From Isoetes taiwanensis (taxonomy: Eukaryota > Streptophyta > Lycopodiopsida > Isoetales > Isoetaceae): a stretch of DNA of 64,000 nt. Where the stretch lies: NCBI GenBank assembly GCA_021234155.1, contig JAJEKV010000062.1, positions 8,451,408 through 8,515,407 of the forward strand, written 5' to 3'. A model generated the notes under the pieces. It searched no databases. It had not been told where the DNA came from and worked only from the letters and a program-made list of their open reading frames with translations. The translations under genes and the position numbers were made by a program. Below are positions 21,600-33,286 of the stretch, in pieces; the stretch's first letter is position 1; every line of letters starts with the position of its first letter.

Positions 21600-22790
21600 A
21601 GGAGATGCGGTTCAAATGCATCCTCTTGTAGTTAGTCGGAGGGGCCTCCACCCTGTCCGAACCACTCCTCTTCGCAATATTCGAGGAAGATGGTTCGAAG
21701 GAGAGTGGCTCGCATGTGCTAGAGGCACTTGGGACTAAAAAACAGGGAGAATAGAAAGTGCAAGATTTGTAGAGAATGCAAGCCTTGGCTTCCTCTGTGG
21801 TTTTCCCCGTGGTTAGTTGTAGAGGCCTCCACCCACCAGAGAGCCCCCTCCCTTCGCAATATTCCACTAAGATGGTTCAAGGAGAGTGACTCGACCGGGT
21901 CGAGGCCACCGCTACCGCATTACGTGAGAATTGGTCAATTGGGGATTCTCGACTGGCGCAGTCGAGTTTGTTTGTTTTCACATTTCACTCGCAAGTCGAG
22001 AATGCCTTGGCCATCCAACTCCTGCTAGTACACATGGAGTGGTTAGTAAGGCATTCCCACTCAGCGAGCCGAGAATGCATACAAAGAAGCTCAGGGTTTC
22101 CCCGTGGTTGTTGTAGAGGTTCTCCACCCAACCGAGCCCATCCCCTTCGCAATATTCGACGAAGAAGGTTCAAGGAGACGGGCTTTTGATTGGGTAGAGG
22201 CCATCATGACCACAATACGTGAGAATTGTAGCAGAGTTGGCCTCGCAGACAAATAAAAACACTTCCCTTCGCAATGTCCGAGGAAGATAGAAGGAGAGTG
22301 TTTAAGACCGCCCCAAGCCAGCCTCTAGAGTGCACTAGAGTTCGCAAGGCTTTCGACTCACGAAGTCGAGAAAGCAGCCAACAACTCGCGGGTTAGTCGC
22401 CGAGGCCTCCACCAATCAGAGCCCATCCCCCGCAATATTCACTTTAAGATGGTCTGGCGAGACGGTCTTTGATTGGGTAGAGGCCACTGCGACCACACAC
22501 ACACGTGAGAATTGGGTTGCTAAGAGTTGGCCCGTAGGCAGTCAAAACCACTTCCCTTCGCAATGTCCGAGGAAGATAGAAGGAGAGTGGTTGAGGCTGT
22601 CTGTGCCAGCTCTAGAGTGCACTAGAGCTGCGTTTTCTCGACTCACGAAGTCGAGAAAGCCGCCAACACTCGGTGGTTGGTCGCCGAGGCCTCCACCCGG
22701 TCGAGCCCGGTCCTCGCAATATTCGATGAGCATGGTTCAAGGAGAGTGGCGGATCGGGTGGAGGCACTGCGACCGCACAAAGAGCCATTG
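21600..22790. repeat. about five imperfect tandem units of roughly 200-300 bp
   Basis: A block with AGAGGCCTCCACC, then CTTCGCAATATTC, then AAGATGGTTCAAGGAGAGTG and often ACGTGAGAATTG recurs at about 21640, 21825, 22115, 22400 and 22690. Several units end in a family A hairpin or half-site (about 21946, 21988, 22351, 22632). No coding sense; units differ by indels. Confidence 0.75.
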
Positions 22791-23040
22791 GCGTGGTATC
22801 ACATTCTCAACTCACGAAGTCGAGAAGGGCTGCAGCCAGGTTCTAAAGAATGTGAAAGACATTGGGTAGCCGCGGCAATCCGGATCATGAAGTCGAGAAT
22901 CCCCTCAACCCGCCAGCGGTCCGTAGTGTACACTCCCTCTTCTCGCCTCGAAGTCGAAGAAGTTCTCGACTTCGAAGTCGAGAAGAAGGCCCGCACTTTC
23001 CTAGACCGTTGGCAAGCTGAAGTATTCTCAACTCGGCACT
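21940..23040. repeat. palindrome family A: scattered copies and half-sites
   Basis: Hairpins or half-sites occur near 21946, 21988, 22060, 22347, 22634, 22804, 22890, 22940 and 22965. The copy at 22965-22986 is a perfect TTCTCGACTTCGAAGTCGAGAA-type palindrome whose core is CTCGACTTCGAAGTCGAG. The last recognisable half-site lies near 23025; none is seen outside 13911-27405. Confidence 0.75.
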
Positions 23041-24303
23041 CCCTTCTCGCATGTCTCCGCAATTGGATTTCTTTGTGAGTTAGAAATGAAGATTGTGAAG
23101 CAATTCCTATTCTGAATTCTTTTTGGGAGAAAGACATTCCTAGTTATTTTCTCGTTAATGCTCGCAATATCTTACTTCCTAACACCGGTCTCGATGATTT
23201 CTATCTCGGTTGCTTGCTACTATAACCACTATTCTCACTTGTGCCCTGCATACAATGTATTCAATTCAACCACAAGCAAGAAAAAGATAACAAAAAACGT
23301 AAAACAATACAAAGATTAATAAGATTAATGAGAAAACAGAGAACAAAGTGGAGAACAAAGACAGAAAAGTGGAGAACAAGAGACAGAAAAATGAGATTAA
23401 AAAGGGTATGATATTACAAAAACATACCGAAGATTTGGTCGGATGAGGAGGAGGCTTCCGAAGTTCGCTTCCATGTGGGTATAGTCGTTGACAAAGCGTG
23501 AATAAGGATTTGTCTGGGTCAGAATTGTATCGTGGATTAATAAGAGCCTCTAACAAATGTAATATAAGAAAAAATGCACTAAAAGACTTACGTAAAACTA
23601 AAAAGCAAAGACTAAAAGGGCCTCACTTTCTTCTCTCGAAGCAGTAACGCCGCCGAACAATGAATCTGCGCGAGAACTTCGGCATTGACGACGCCCCCGA
23701 TCCGTCGACCAAAGCCGTCCGTCATAAGATGGCCTTGGAATCGCTTCGGCTCGATCGATCGCTTGATCGGAAAAGCGGGCTTTAAGGAAAACAGGAGCTC
23801 AAGAGTGATCGAGAAAACAGGGAGGAAGAATGGCGGGGGGAGAGGAAGAGGGTGCAATTAATTTTGGGCCGCACCCTCGAACCCTCGTAAAAAGTCAATA
23901 ATAATATACCGTCGCACGCAGGGCCATGCCCTCCATGACGTGGTAAAGGCGGATTGGCCGACGCGCGGGTTACGGTTTTCACCTCCAAGAGGGCCACGCG
24001 GGCCATGCCAAGATATGAAAGGGTAGGTTATATGTTTATATATGTTATCTTATGTATTTAATAAGGTTTCAATGGTTGAATAGTATCAATGGTATATATG
24101 GTTACAATGTTCACATATGGTTTAGAATGAGTGTGGTTGTATGCTTTAATATGGTTATATGATTTTAGTTAATATGGTTGTATGATTTAATATGGTTATA
24201 TTTAATATGTTTGTATGGTTTTATATGGTTCATATGGTCATATTTGTGGTGTTTGGGGCTATATGGTTTTAATGTGAGCTTTTTCATTCAGGGAGCATGT
24301 GAG
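23041..24303. other. non-coding stretch with TATGGTT low-complexity DNA
   Basis: No gene is recognised. From 24020 to 24270 the sequence is a degenerate run of TATGGTT and TATATGGTT words directly upstream of the DUF7869-like frame. A 23.6-24.0 kb block is GC-rich with a broken minus-strand frame. Confidence 0.5.
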
Positions 24304-27180
24304 ATGAGTAAAATGGAGCCAGGGAAGTCCAAAGGAGGCCATTGCCCTAGGTCCAATGGAGGAAGATGGGTTGCCTTTTGTTGCACCCTTGCAACTGCAG
24401 GGCGGTATTTGCAGAGAGGGCATAATAACCGCAGTTGATCCATTTGATAGTGTGAATGATGAGAGGTCGGGAGATGAACATCTTGGAGTTGGCATTGTGA
24501 AGCTTCTTATCGAAGTTGATACTATCATGTCCTGTGGAAGCTCTAGTGATTGCATTGTGTGCTGGGGCTCGCCGGAGTCCCAAGCTCAGTTGAGATGGCC
24601 AATTAGATTTATTACACACAAGAATGGTGATACTCTAGAATGCCCCATCGAACTACACACACCCCAAGGCCCACCCAAGGCCATGTGGAAGATTTGGTGG
24701 TCGATGAGCATCCTTTGATCACAAGGAAGAGACGCTATGTCTTTCATAAAAGGGTACCAAAGGTGCCCAAGAGGCCTAGAAGTGACAAATATTTAGAAAG
24801 GATGGAAAGTATGGCACCAACCAAAGAAAACCCGGAGGCAATTAGGGGACAAGAGTGTTGCAACCTAGATTGCACAAGTGCATTACAATGTGGATGACCC
24901 ATGAGATAAGGTCCCAATACATTGGACAGCCTTCAAAAAGATAGGATTAATTTCATTTACTCCTTGTGTAGGAATTCCAGCTATGATGAAAACACAGGAC
25001 TACCGCTATATCAATTGAGGGGAATGAAGGTATGTATGAGAGCATTGAGATGGATTCTTGGGGTGAGCAAGTCTTCATTTTACGATCATGGGAGCAGGTT
25101 AGAAAAGGGCACACTTTGTTCCAACATGGTAATGCACTCACTTTGAAACCTAGAGCAAATACTCTAAAGGCCATTGCAGCCTTCGAGAGCTTTGTGAGAT
25201 ACATGTCTCAATCTATGCCCCACAAGTCGAAGGTGAACGAGCACCTGCAGCGAAAGTGGTGCAAAGAGTGTTGCCACAACACTATATCCAAAAGGAGTGC
25301 CTTAAGGAGGTCAACTCCATCCTAGAAACTACCGGAGGTAGGCCTCTTTCTCAATCACATTTCAAGCAAGTTATGGAGCACTCACTTCTGGACGCGGAGT
25401 GTCCTACAACACATGCCATTCTCAAAGTGCAACACTTGCATTCAACTCAAGGATACACTTGCATCAACCGCAATAGAGAAAGAAAGAATGGCAATTAGGG
25501 AGCAATTTGCAGATCACCAAAGGGACCAAATATCATGTAGACAGTTGTATTGGCAAAGTGGAGAACATTTTTCGAGATGGCCGGACAAATTTTTGTGTAT
25601 AATTCATGATAAGATGGACCAACACAAGACTTTCTTGCCAAAGCTAGATCCTTTACCCAAGCGTTGTCAAAACGCTTTTGATGAAAGTGAGTCCGGCGGG
25701 TGTATTAACACATGGTCATGGAACTGGAACATATGGTCATTTTGTGCTTGATCTATGGAGAGATGATCCAAACTTCCATGTGAGCTCTATTTTCAAGTGC
25801 TTGAGAACACTAGAGAAAGGATCGATAGAAGGGAGGAGGTATTCCCCTTCAAAGACCCATTTTTGAGGCTTTGATGGATGATCAACCGCTTTGTTACCAA
25901 AGGCGATAAAAAGCTCACATCCAAGGTGTCTAGTGAATCAAGGAGGACTTGGGATGATTTCCCTTACTTGAGAAATCACCGCCCGAGGAGCTATGTGTTC
26001 AGTTGGACAACCGTTGGAAAGAAAACAAGAATAGATGGATGTTTGGGGCAATGTCATACTTGGACAAGAAGTGGGAGTATTCAAAGTTGTGAAAGTGGGA
26101 TTCATGATGGTTGGGCATACGCATGATGATATAGATGGATTCTTTGGAACTTTCTCCACCAAGCTCAAGAGAGAAAACGTGACCACTCTCCCTGAACTAA
26201 TGGATGTGTTTGAGAGCTGCATTGACCCCAACCCAATGGCTTTCTTTGATGGATGAGGTTGCAGATTGGAAATCATTTGTAGAAGGATACTTGCTAGATG
26301 GCAAGGACCCGCTTGATGAGGACACACAAAGCCACTTCAATTCAAGTTTTGGGTTAGGGATGGAATACCAATCATGCAATATAAGTGGAGACCAGGTGAC
26401 AAGTTGTGGATGCCCCGTACAAGGTATCGAAGTTGTGGCAAAGGGGTGCTGCTGGTGAAGTTCTCATTCCTAAAGGGCAGCCAAAACCACTACCTCCCTT
26501 CAAGACAGTCAAAGACTCTAGCCAACTGGTGAAGGGCATCAAGGATTACATAACGCACTGGGATGATGTTCGAAATGGAAAGCACACCTCCACTCTTAAG
26601 AAAAATCAAATGGACTCCCTAATCAAGTACTGGGAGAAAGTTGTGACATGCTTAGAAACTGAACAGCCATGTGGGAGGGAGCTAAGAGACGGGTTCTTGC
26701 CAGAGTCAAGATGGGAGGGTTCTCAAGGTGCAAGCACGTCTAAGAATGCTCACTTGGGTCCCAAGTGGTTTGTGGGAAGTAAGGCCTCAAAGCCGAAGTG
26801 GTTTGATCTTCCTGAGTGGGATCCCTTTGAGGACATCAAGGAAGGATACTTTGTGCTAGTAAGGCCTGATGATGAGGACTGTCCAATATGGTTAGGGGTG
26901 GCACTCTCTCGATGTGACCACCACTATGCCCGATGGAGAGGAGTTAAGGCCTGGATTCCAAATTCAATATTGGGAGCCCATTGGGAGGCACAAGAAGGGC
27001 AACTTGAAGGAGCAATACAATGATCACTGGGAGAAGAAGTGGAGGCCAAATTATGCTTTGACCCTCAAAGGAGGGAATTGGTGGAGTGTGTGGTGTGGTC
27101 ATATCCAAGTTCTCACATTGCAAAAGACAACACACACAAGATCCCAAGAAAGGAGATGGACAAGGCCATGAGCAACCTCC
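24304..27180 (+). pseudogene. DUF7869-like transposase-type gene, frameshifted
   Basis: A chain of plus-strand frames reads as one protein. It starts with an N-terminal part (24356-24718), then a Cys-containing QECCNLDC segment and GVSKSSFY (about 24850-25080). Next come KWCKECC and CNTCIQLK (about 25255-25450), then DKMDQHKTFLPKLDPLP (about 25608), THGHGTGTYGHFVLD (about 25709), QLDNRWKENKNRW (about 26010) and VGHTHDDIDGFF (about 26107). After a 205-codon intact stretch (26406-27023), the YFVLVRPDDEDCPIWLG segment resembles a chromatin-reader beta fold. The order of D(K)MDQ, QLDN and GHTHDDID boxes is that of the DUF7869 family, where they look like an RNase-H-fold acidic triad. About six frameshifts make this copy inactive unless it is spliced. 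It ends 0.2 kb from the right TIR. Confidence 0.7.
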
Positions 27181-27380
27181 ATGCTATATCATTGTATGAG
27201 GGTGCATAATATTGAGAAGTTTGAAAACTTTCTCAACTAGTGGTTTGTAAAATTTATGAGGAAAACAAGTAACCCAATTCTATGTGTGTCATGTGTAATT
27301 CTATTCAAGCAATCAATTCAGAAATTTCTTTTATGGTGTGTGAGTCCCATTTTCAGTCCGAGTCCCAAAATTCAAGATTT

Positions 27381-27405
27381 GTCCCACTTTAATTAAATAC
27401 GACTT
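27381..27405 (-). repeat. right terminal inverted repeat of the 13.5-kb element
   Basis: Exact reverse complement of the left 25-bp repeat, followed by the ACTA duplication at 27406-27409. Confidence 0.85.
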
Positions 27406-27409
27406 ACTA

Positions 27410-28640
27410 CATTTAAGTATGACACCTATTCAGCAATTTTGACACTTGGATTTTGGAATCCAATTTTCTTCATATGTCCAAATTTGGATTATCTGTTCTC
27501 CAATACGTGACTTCATAAGCTAGATGGTGATACTCCTCTCTTGAGGAATCATCAAGTTGAAGGTCATTACATTATACCGTAACAACTTTTCATTTATTAT
27601 CTCAATGCAAGTAGCTATACCCAATGCTGTTGTTAGATGCCATGCAACATGAAGAAATGGGGACGCAGGGTACATATCATCTGCGACAACCGAGGTCTCT
27701 GGCGACCTCGCATCTGAAGGTGGATTAGTTAATGTAAAATGGGGTAAGAGGGATATGAAGTATCATAAATTGGAGATGCCTTGGATATATTGCTAGAGAT
27801 TGTCTACATGAAGATGAATGACCAACAACAAGTGATGGGACGGAACCATCTAGTGCTCTTCAGCTTGTTAGCAATTGAGGCCAGTTGTCTTTTATCCCCT
27901 GGGTTGTTACTATTATGATCTGAAATACAGTCACCAAGGATGTATGGATTTGGATTTGTGCAAAAAGATCAAGAGGCCTGTGTAGTGAAGCTGTGTGGTG
28001 TTGTGGTGGAGATGTGTGGTCTGTGTAGTGGAGCAAGCATATATGGATCTTATAACTGAGCCAATCATCTTTGAGGCCATTTGTTTTTTTATCTCAGTGG
28101 GTTGTTACAATTATGATCTAAAATGCAGTCACGAAGGATAAATGGATCTGGATTTGTGTAGACAGATAAACGATCTGTGTGCTATGTGGTGGAGATGAGT
28201 GGTCTATGTGATGAATCAAGGATATGTGGATTTGGATCTGTGTAGAGAGATCATGGGACCTGTATGGTGGATCTTTGTAGTGGAGCCAGATGGTCTTTGT
28301 GGTAGAGCTGTATGGTGAACCTGTGTGGTTAATGAGCTGTGTGGTGGACGTGGACGGTTGATTATGTGTATGGTTCAGCCACTTATGTGATCGTTACAAC
28401 TCAGGTCAGTTGTCTTTTACCCCGGTAGACTATTATGATTTGAGCTAGAATCTATGAAAGATCTAGCAGTCGCAGCCGCTTGGGGAGGGCTCCTTGAGCA
28501 TAGCCCATAAAGGCCTAAAAGAATGTAGGCCTTATATTCCAAGTCACCTTTTGGAAAGGTCTTGGGAGGAAAGGTAAGAGCTCAACATCTAAGGAGGAGT
28601 TAGTGATGCAAATGGGTACCATCGCCTTCACAAAATATCA
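27410..28640. repeat. degenerate tandem repeat, units of about 180-340 bp
   Basis: No gene. A block with GAGGCCAGTTGTCTTTTATC, GGGTTGTTAC, TTATGATCT and CAGTCAC.AAGGAT recurs at about 27880, 28062 and 28402. It is followed by runs of GTGTGGTGGA and GTGTAGTGGAG words. Confidence 0.6.
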
Positions 28641-29078
28641 ATGTTTTAAAATAGCAATTTTGATTTATTGTAAAAACATGACTTTCAAGTATGATTTAAG
28701 CCACTTCACCCTCCGGCCATGGAGGGCAACCCTCCGTGCGCAGCACCTTATTTATTAAAGTATGGTTTTTTGAAGTGGTGTAGTCTATCACTAAGTGTAG
28801 TTTTTAAGAAGCTATTTTTTTAAGGAAGTATGGTTTTTTTTTGTGTGATTAATATAACTAGGTATACTTTTTAAGTAGCTGTATTTTTTAAGGTGTGGTT
28901 TATAAATAGGTGTAGTTTTTAAGTGGTTGTTATTTAAGGAAGTATGGTTTTTTGAAGTGGTGTAGCTTATAATTAGGTGTATAAGAAGTTATTTCCTAGG
29001 AAAGTATGGTTTTTTTTTAGGTGTGATTTATAACTAGGTATAGTTTCTAAGTAGCTATTTTTTTTAAGGAAGTATGGG
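28641..29078. repeat. degenerate AAGTATGGTTTTTTGAAGTGG repeats (28.74-29.08 kb)
   Basis: Words of the type AAGTATGGTTTTTT and TAACTAGGTATAGTTT recur about every 100 bp between 28755 and 29075. Similar TTAAGG.TGTGGTTTT words continue at 29500-29710 beyond the minisatellite. No coding sense. Confidence 0.65.
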
Positions 29079-29079
29079 T

Positions 29080-29456
29080 TTTTGAGGCTCCAACATGCCA
29101 AGGTGCCTCAAACATGCCATGCCGGCTCCAACATGCCAAGGTGGCTCAAACATGCCACGTGGGCCACCTCGGCTCCAACATGCCAAGGTGGCTCAAACAT
29201 GCCACCTAGGCTCCAACATGCCACCTAGGCTCCAACATGTCACCTAGGCTCAGACATGCCAAGGTGGCATAAACATGCCACGTAGGCTCCAAAATGCCAC
29301 GTGGGCTCCTACATGCCACATAGGCTCAAACATGCCAAGGTGGCTCAAACCTGCCACGTGGGCTTCAACATGCCACCTAGGCTCCAACATGCCAAGGTGG
29401 CTCAAACATGCCACGTGGGCTCCAACATGCCATCTAGGCTCCAACATGCCACAACA
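29080..29456. repeat. minisatellite of GGCTCCAACATGCCAC units
   Basis: About 20 head-to-tail copies of an 18-19-bp unit alternate between GGCTCCAACATGCCACCTA, GGCTCAAACATGCCAAGGT and GGCTCAAACATGCCACGTG forms. Open frames on both strands across it are a by-product of the repeat. Confidence 0.9.
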
Positions 29457-29823
29457 ACCCCAACATTTGGTCCATGGTTGAAAACAACAGTAAAAACCTA
29501 CACGTAGTTATACGGGGGTGTGGTTTTCCAAGGATATGTTGTAGTTTTTCTTAAGGATACATAGTTTTTTTTTTAAAGAATGGATGGTTTCTTAAGGAGG
29601 TGTAGTCTCTTTTTTAAGGATGTGTTGTTTTCTCAGGCAGGATGGTTTTTTGAAGGGATGTTTTTTTAAGGTAGTGTTTTTTTTTAGGTGTGGTTTTTTA
29701 AGGTTTTCTAAGAATCCATGTATGACCAAGTTGTCCACATGCCATTACTGCCACAAAATGGCAGCATACAAGAGTTATATATGCTTGACACACTTCACTA
29801 GCATCTGACTTCAAACATGCTAC

Positions 29824-30190
29824 CTATTGTAAAACGAAAAACAACATTAGTCCAACATCAACTTTCTACAGTTTCAAAAGCATATCAACTTTCTTCAACT
29901 TTTTTTTACCGGTCGGTTTATGTGTTCATTGTGAGTCCCTTACCAAAATACTATTTTGATGATATACATGCACGCACCATTGTATTACAAGTATTAACAT
30001 TGCATCTCAACTCTCAACCCGCATCAACATTTCACACTTGGAGATAATCCAAGATTTCTGTAAACCAAGAGCTCCTTAATGCACTTTGTGTATTGCCCTA
30101 CTTTTGTAATTACATGCTTATATCTATTGTAAAACGAAAAATAACATTAGTCCAACGTCAACTCTCTACAATTTCAAATACACATCAACA
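29824..30190. repeat. direct repeat of about 65 bp, 300 bp apart
   Basis: TATTGTAAAACGAAAAAC and the following 45 bp at 29824 recur at about 30125 with a handful of changes. The rest is non-coding. Confidence 0.75.
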
Positions 30191-31000
30191 ATAAAGATGC
30201 GGAGATACGACATGGAAATCTGTTGGGTCATTCTGTCACTGGAATGAAAATCTGCGCGACTAATTTTGGTCAGCAGGTAAGAAGTCTATGTATCAGGTAA
30301 TTTCCAATTGCCATGTTATAAGAGAATGAAGATTGGTCCCAACATTTTGCAACCATAGAAGACTCGCTCCCGATTGCCGCCAGTCGCAGGTTCCCTTCTG
30401 AGGTTGCAAAATGCTGCTCGCCATCTTTGTTCTCCTATACAACATGCACGAGAAAAATAGGCCGGGATCACACTTAAAAAAACCATAGAAAACATGTGTG
30501 TATGGGAGGGGCTTTCTTTTTGGTCCAAAAACGTACGTATAGGTATGGGAGGGGATTTTTTTCTCTTGAATTTCATATATATATAAAAGAAATATGGTAG
30601 GGGTATATGAAAATATGGGCGATATTTCTTTTGAAAAAATCTTAATAAGTGGTAACTTCTCTTGACCCTACATGGACATGCCACCTAGACTTTACATTAG
30701 GTGCACCCCCAAACCCAGGGGAAATAGCCATGGCACAATATGGAAGAAAGTTAATTTATGTGACCTTTCCATTGAAACACGAGATTCAATTATAGAAAGC
30801 AATCTATTCATATGAAGCAATATTTGGCATAATAAATACAAGTAGAGAATATTGTTTTACTCTTATGGCCAACATGATGTTTTTCAGTGAGCCTAGTTTG
30901 TAATTGGATCTTCTCTCCAGCACTGGCAATTGCACAAATGTTGAAAGGGGTTTTTAAGAGGTGGTTCTATAGAGTATTCATTTCTCATATACTTCAAATG
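30191..31000. other. non-coding stretch, one unrecognised frame
   Basis: A 122-codon minus-strand frame (30316-30684) has no recognisable domain. Nothing else is seen. Confidence 0.5.
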
Positions 31001-33286
31001 TAATAGACCTGGCCACTTGATGGGCCAGTATATACGTACTTATGTATGTATATACATATGCATGGCATGTATGCGCATGAGACCAAGGTTCTGTCTCTTT
31101 GGAGAAAGGATTATTACAGAGCATGAAGACATGGAGCAATTCTAGCTTGTTTTGGAGCCCGAAATTTGGAGCATCATATCTCGGCGACCCGAGATCCTTT
31201 TTAGGTGATTTTTCTTTTGATGAAAAGATGTTTAAGTAAGCTTCCCAGATTCAATCTGATCAGGTCAAAACTCATTTGTATGAGAAAGTTATGACAGAAA
31301 TTGTGATGATGAGTCAAAATTGACGGCACTATGTATGTTCTTCTGCAGTTTGATTCTTGGAGCTTGAAGGCGATCTTTTGAGGCGCAAGCAATTGCAAGG
31401 GGTCCAGAGGGTCTATGCATGAAGAAATTCTCAGGTGGGGTTTTGCTTTGATCAATTGAGGTGCTATAAGCTGCTGCGATTACTTTGTACATGAGTTTTG
31501 CATATGTATATGATAAATATGGCTATGGAAAGTAATCAGTCAATGGAAACATATCTGGAAGGGATAATTCTAAGTAAAAAAGGTCTGAAATTACTTGGGA
31601 AGTGCCGAGATAGCTTGAATCCACAGAATTGGCATGTCTTGAACCTTCTTTGCTGGAAATCTACAAGTTTGGAACTAACCGATCACGTTTCTTTTTCTGC
31701 TGTTTATATTTGTTTGGTTGAATTGTCTCTATATTTGCTTGGTTTAGTATTTTGTCGCTAACCTAAGGAGTTAAGTAAAGAATAAACCTTTGGGATGGGG
31801 CTCAATTGCCTTGCATATGGATGGAATCAGTGAAGACTGCCACAGATTGCTCAGAATAGTCACAAGAATTGTAATAGTAAGGAAATGCATTGATTTGAAT
31901 GATTATAATCTAACTAAATTTAATTGAAATATAAGGATTACTAATTCTAAAATGGTAGAGAACATGACAGATTGACCTCTGAGGTGGCTCTTAGATAGAT
32001 CCTCCTTGACAGAAGTAAAGGAGAATATGAGCTTCTAGGTAGCTATTTGGTATGTTGAGCATGAAACTCAAGGATTGTGCAATCTGTGTTGTTTTGGCTC
32101 CTAAAGGAAGAGCTATGATTCAGAATAATATGGCAAGGATTATATGCAATTGCAATCGTCAAGTTATATAAATTTTTAAGTTGGAAGTGCTGGGTTTTGA
32201 GATTTTTCATCAGTTGCATGAATAGATCTCTTTGTTGTGTAAAGTAGGTTTATAGTGAAATATATTAAAACCATAGCTAATGATTGAATTGTAACTATTG
32301 AGATGAGATGGAACTTTTGAAGGTAAGGCATGATACGGGATTGAATAGTTTGGCCAAGAGAGTCATAGGAAGCTTATAGGGGCTTTTGAGTACGGTTATG
32401 AGATGGAGCAGTGTTGGCATAACAGTTGTACATAGGTGTGGATCTACATTTCAATGTGTGGGATTGTGTTCATGATCTTCATCACTGAGTTTGCTACCTC
32501 GATATGGTATTGGATGTATGAGTAACCTTGGCAATCATGGCTAATGGATTTAATAGAAGCTAATATGAAATTGCAATCCTTATGGGGGGAATGGTTGATG
32601 CTTTGTATTCCTTATGAAGGGTAAGCTTTTGCTTATGGACAAGCTACCGCGACATGGCCATATTGTGATTGGGATCATGGGCATCGTCGAGAATTGATCT
32701 TTTAGGCACATGTATATTACATAATATAATGAACATCACATGTATTGGTCTTTAGTATTGTGTCACCTGTGTCCTTTTTTATGTCTCTTGGATCCTTCGG
32801 GGTCAGGCTTTTAGGTTCGGTGGCCTAGGTTGCTCCGGCATGCTTATGTTTATTTGTGATTCTCTGGGGTATTCTTGTGCTCTGTGACACCGGGCATGTT
32901 GTCCTCACAGGGGTAGCTTCCTGGTGAGGTTGTGCATCAACTCTTGTGACCCCATATTAAGAGGTCCTCCAGCGCCAGACGTGGGCTGGAAAGGGTATGT
33001 GCATACGAGGTTCACCCCACTAACTCTGCCAATGGGGCTCAAAATGTGAGCTGGCTGGGCATTTCTCTGCTAACAGGGCCCGCATATAGGTTGGCTGAGC
33101 TTCCCGTTGTCCCAGAGCTATGTTATGATGTTTTGGCACTTTGACCATGTTTCTTTGTTTCTGATGCTCATGTTTGGTATTCCTTGGATTAAGTTGTCAT
33201 TGTCTAGCACTGTGCTCACATAGAATCTTTTGTTTTGCTTGTGTTTATGTGTTTGTATCCAAGATTCCAGAGTATTTCCATGCATG
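31000..33286 (+). mobile_element. long LTR-like stretch with primer-binding-site-like end
   Basis: No frame of note in 2.3 kb. Composition and word use resemble long plant Gypsy-type LTRs: a leader with ATCATATCTCGGCGACCCGAGATCC near 31170 (a rigid motif also seen as ACTCGGC..CCGAG in such LTRs), a CT-rich dinucleotide-poor body, and TGCATGCA followed directly by TGGCAGCCAGGGATCCCC at about 33288. The last is close to the TGGCGCC..GCCGGGGA primer-binding-site form. I find no second LTR, integrase or RT, so this would be a solo or truncated element. Confidence 0.35.

Larger units (their letters stand above)
13911..27405. mobile_element. 13.5-kb DNA transposon with perfect TIRs and ACTA duplication
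   Basis: The first and last 25 bases are perfect inverted repeats, beginning AAGTCGTATTTAATTAAAG. They are flanked on both sides by ACTA (13907-13910 and 27406-27409), a 4-bp target-site duplication. Inside, the plus strand carries a DUF7869-like transposase-type gene next to the right end and a DUF8039-like exon. The minus strand carries a decayed multi-exon gene with duplicated ParB-like exons and an FCP1/HAD-like end. Every copy of the CTCGACT...AGTCGAG palindrome family lies inside these borders. Four-bp duplications are known from Sola-type and, as TTAA, piggyBac-type transposons; assigning this element to Sola is inference. It may be nested or composite. Confidence 0.75.

Noticed and set aside
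29250-29507. Open frames rich in MPRWLKHATW-type peptides on both strands
   Set aside because: They arise from the minisatellite, whose unit lacks stop codons; no protein is implied.
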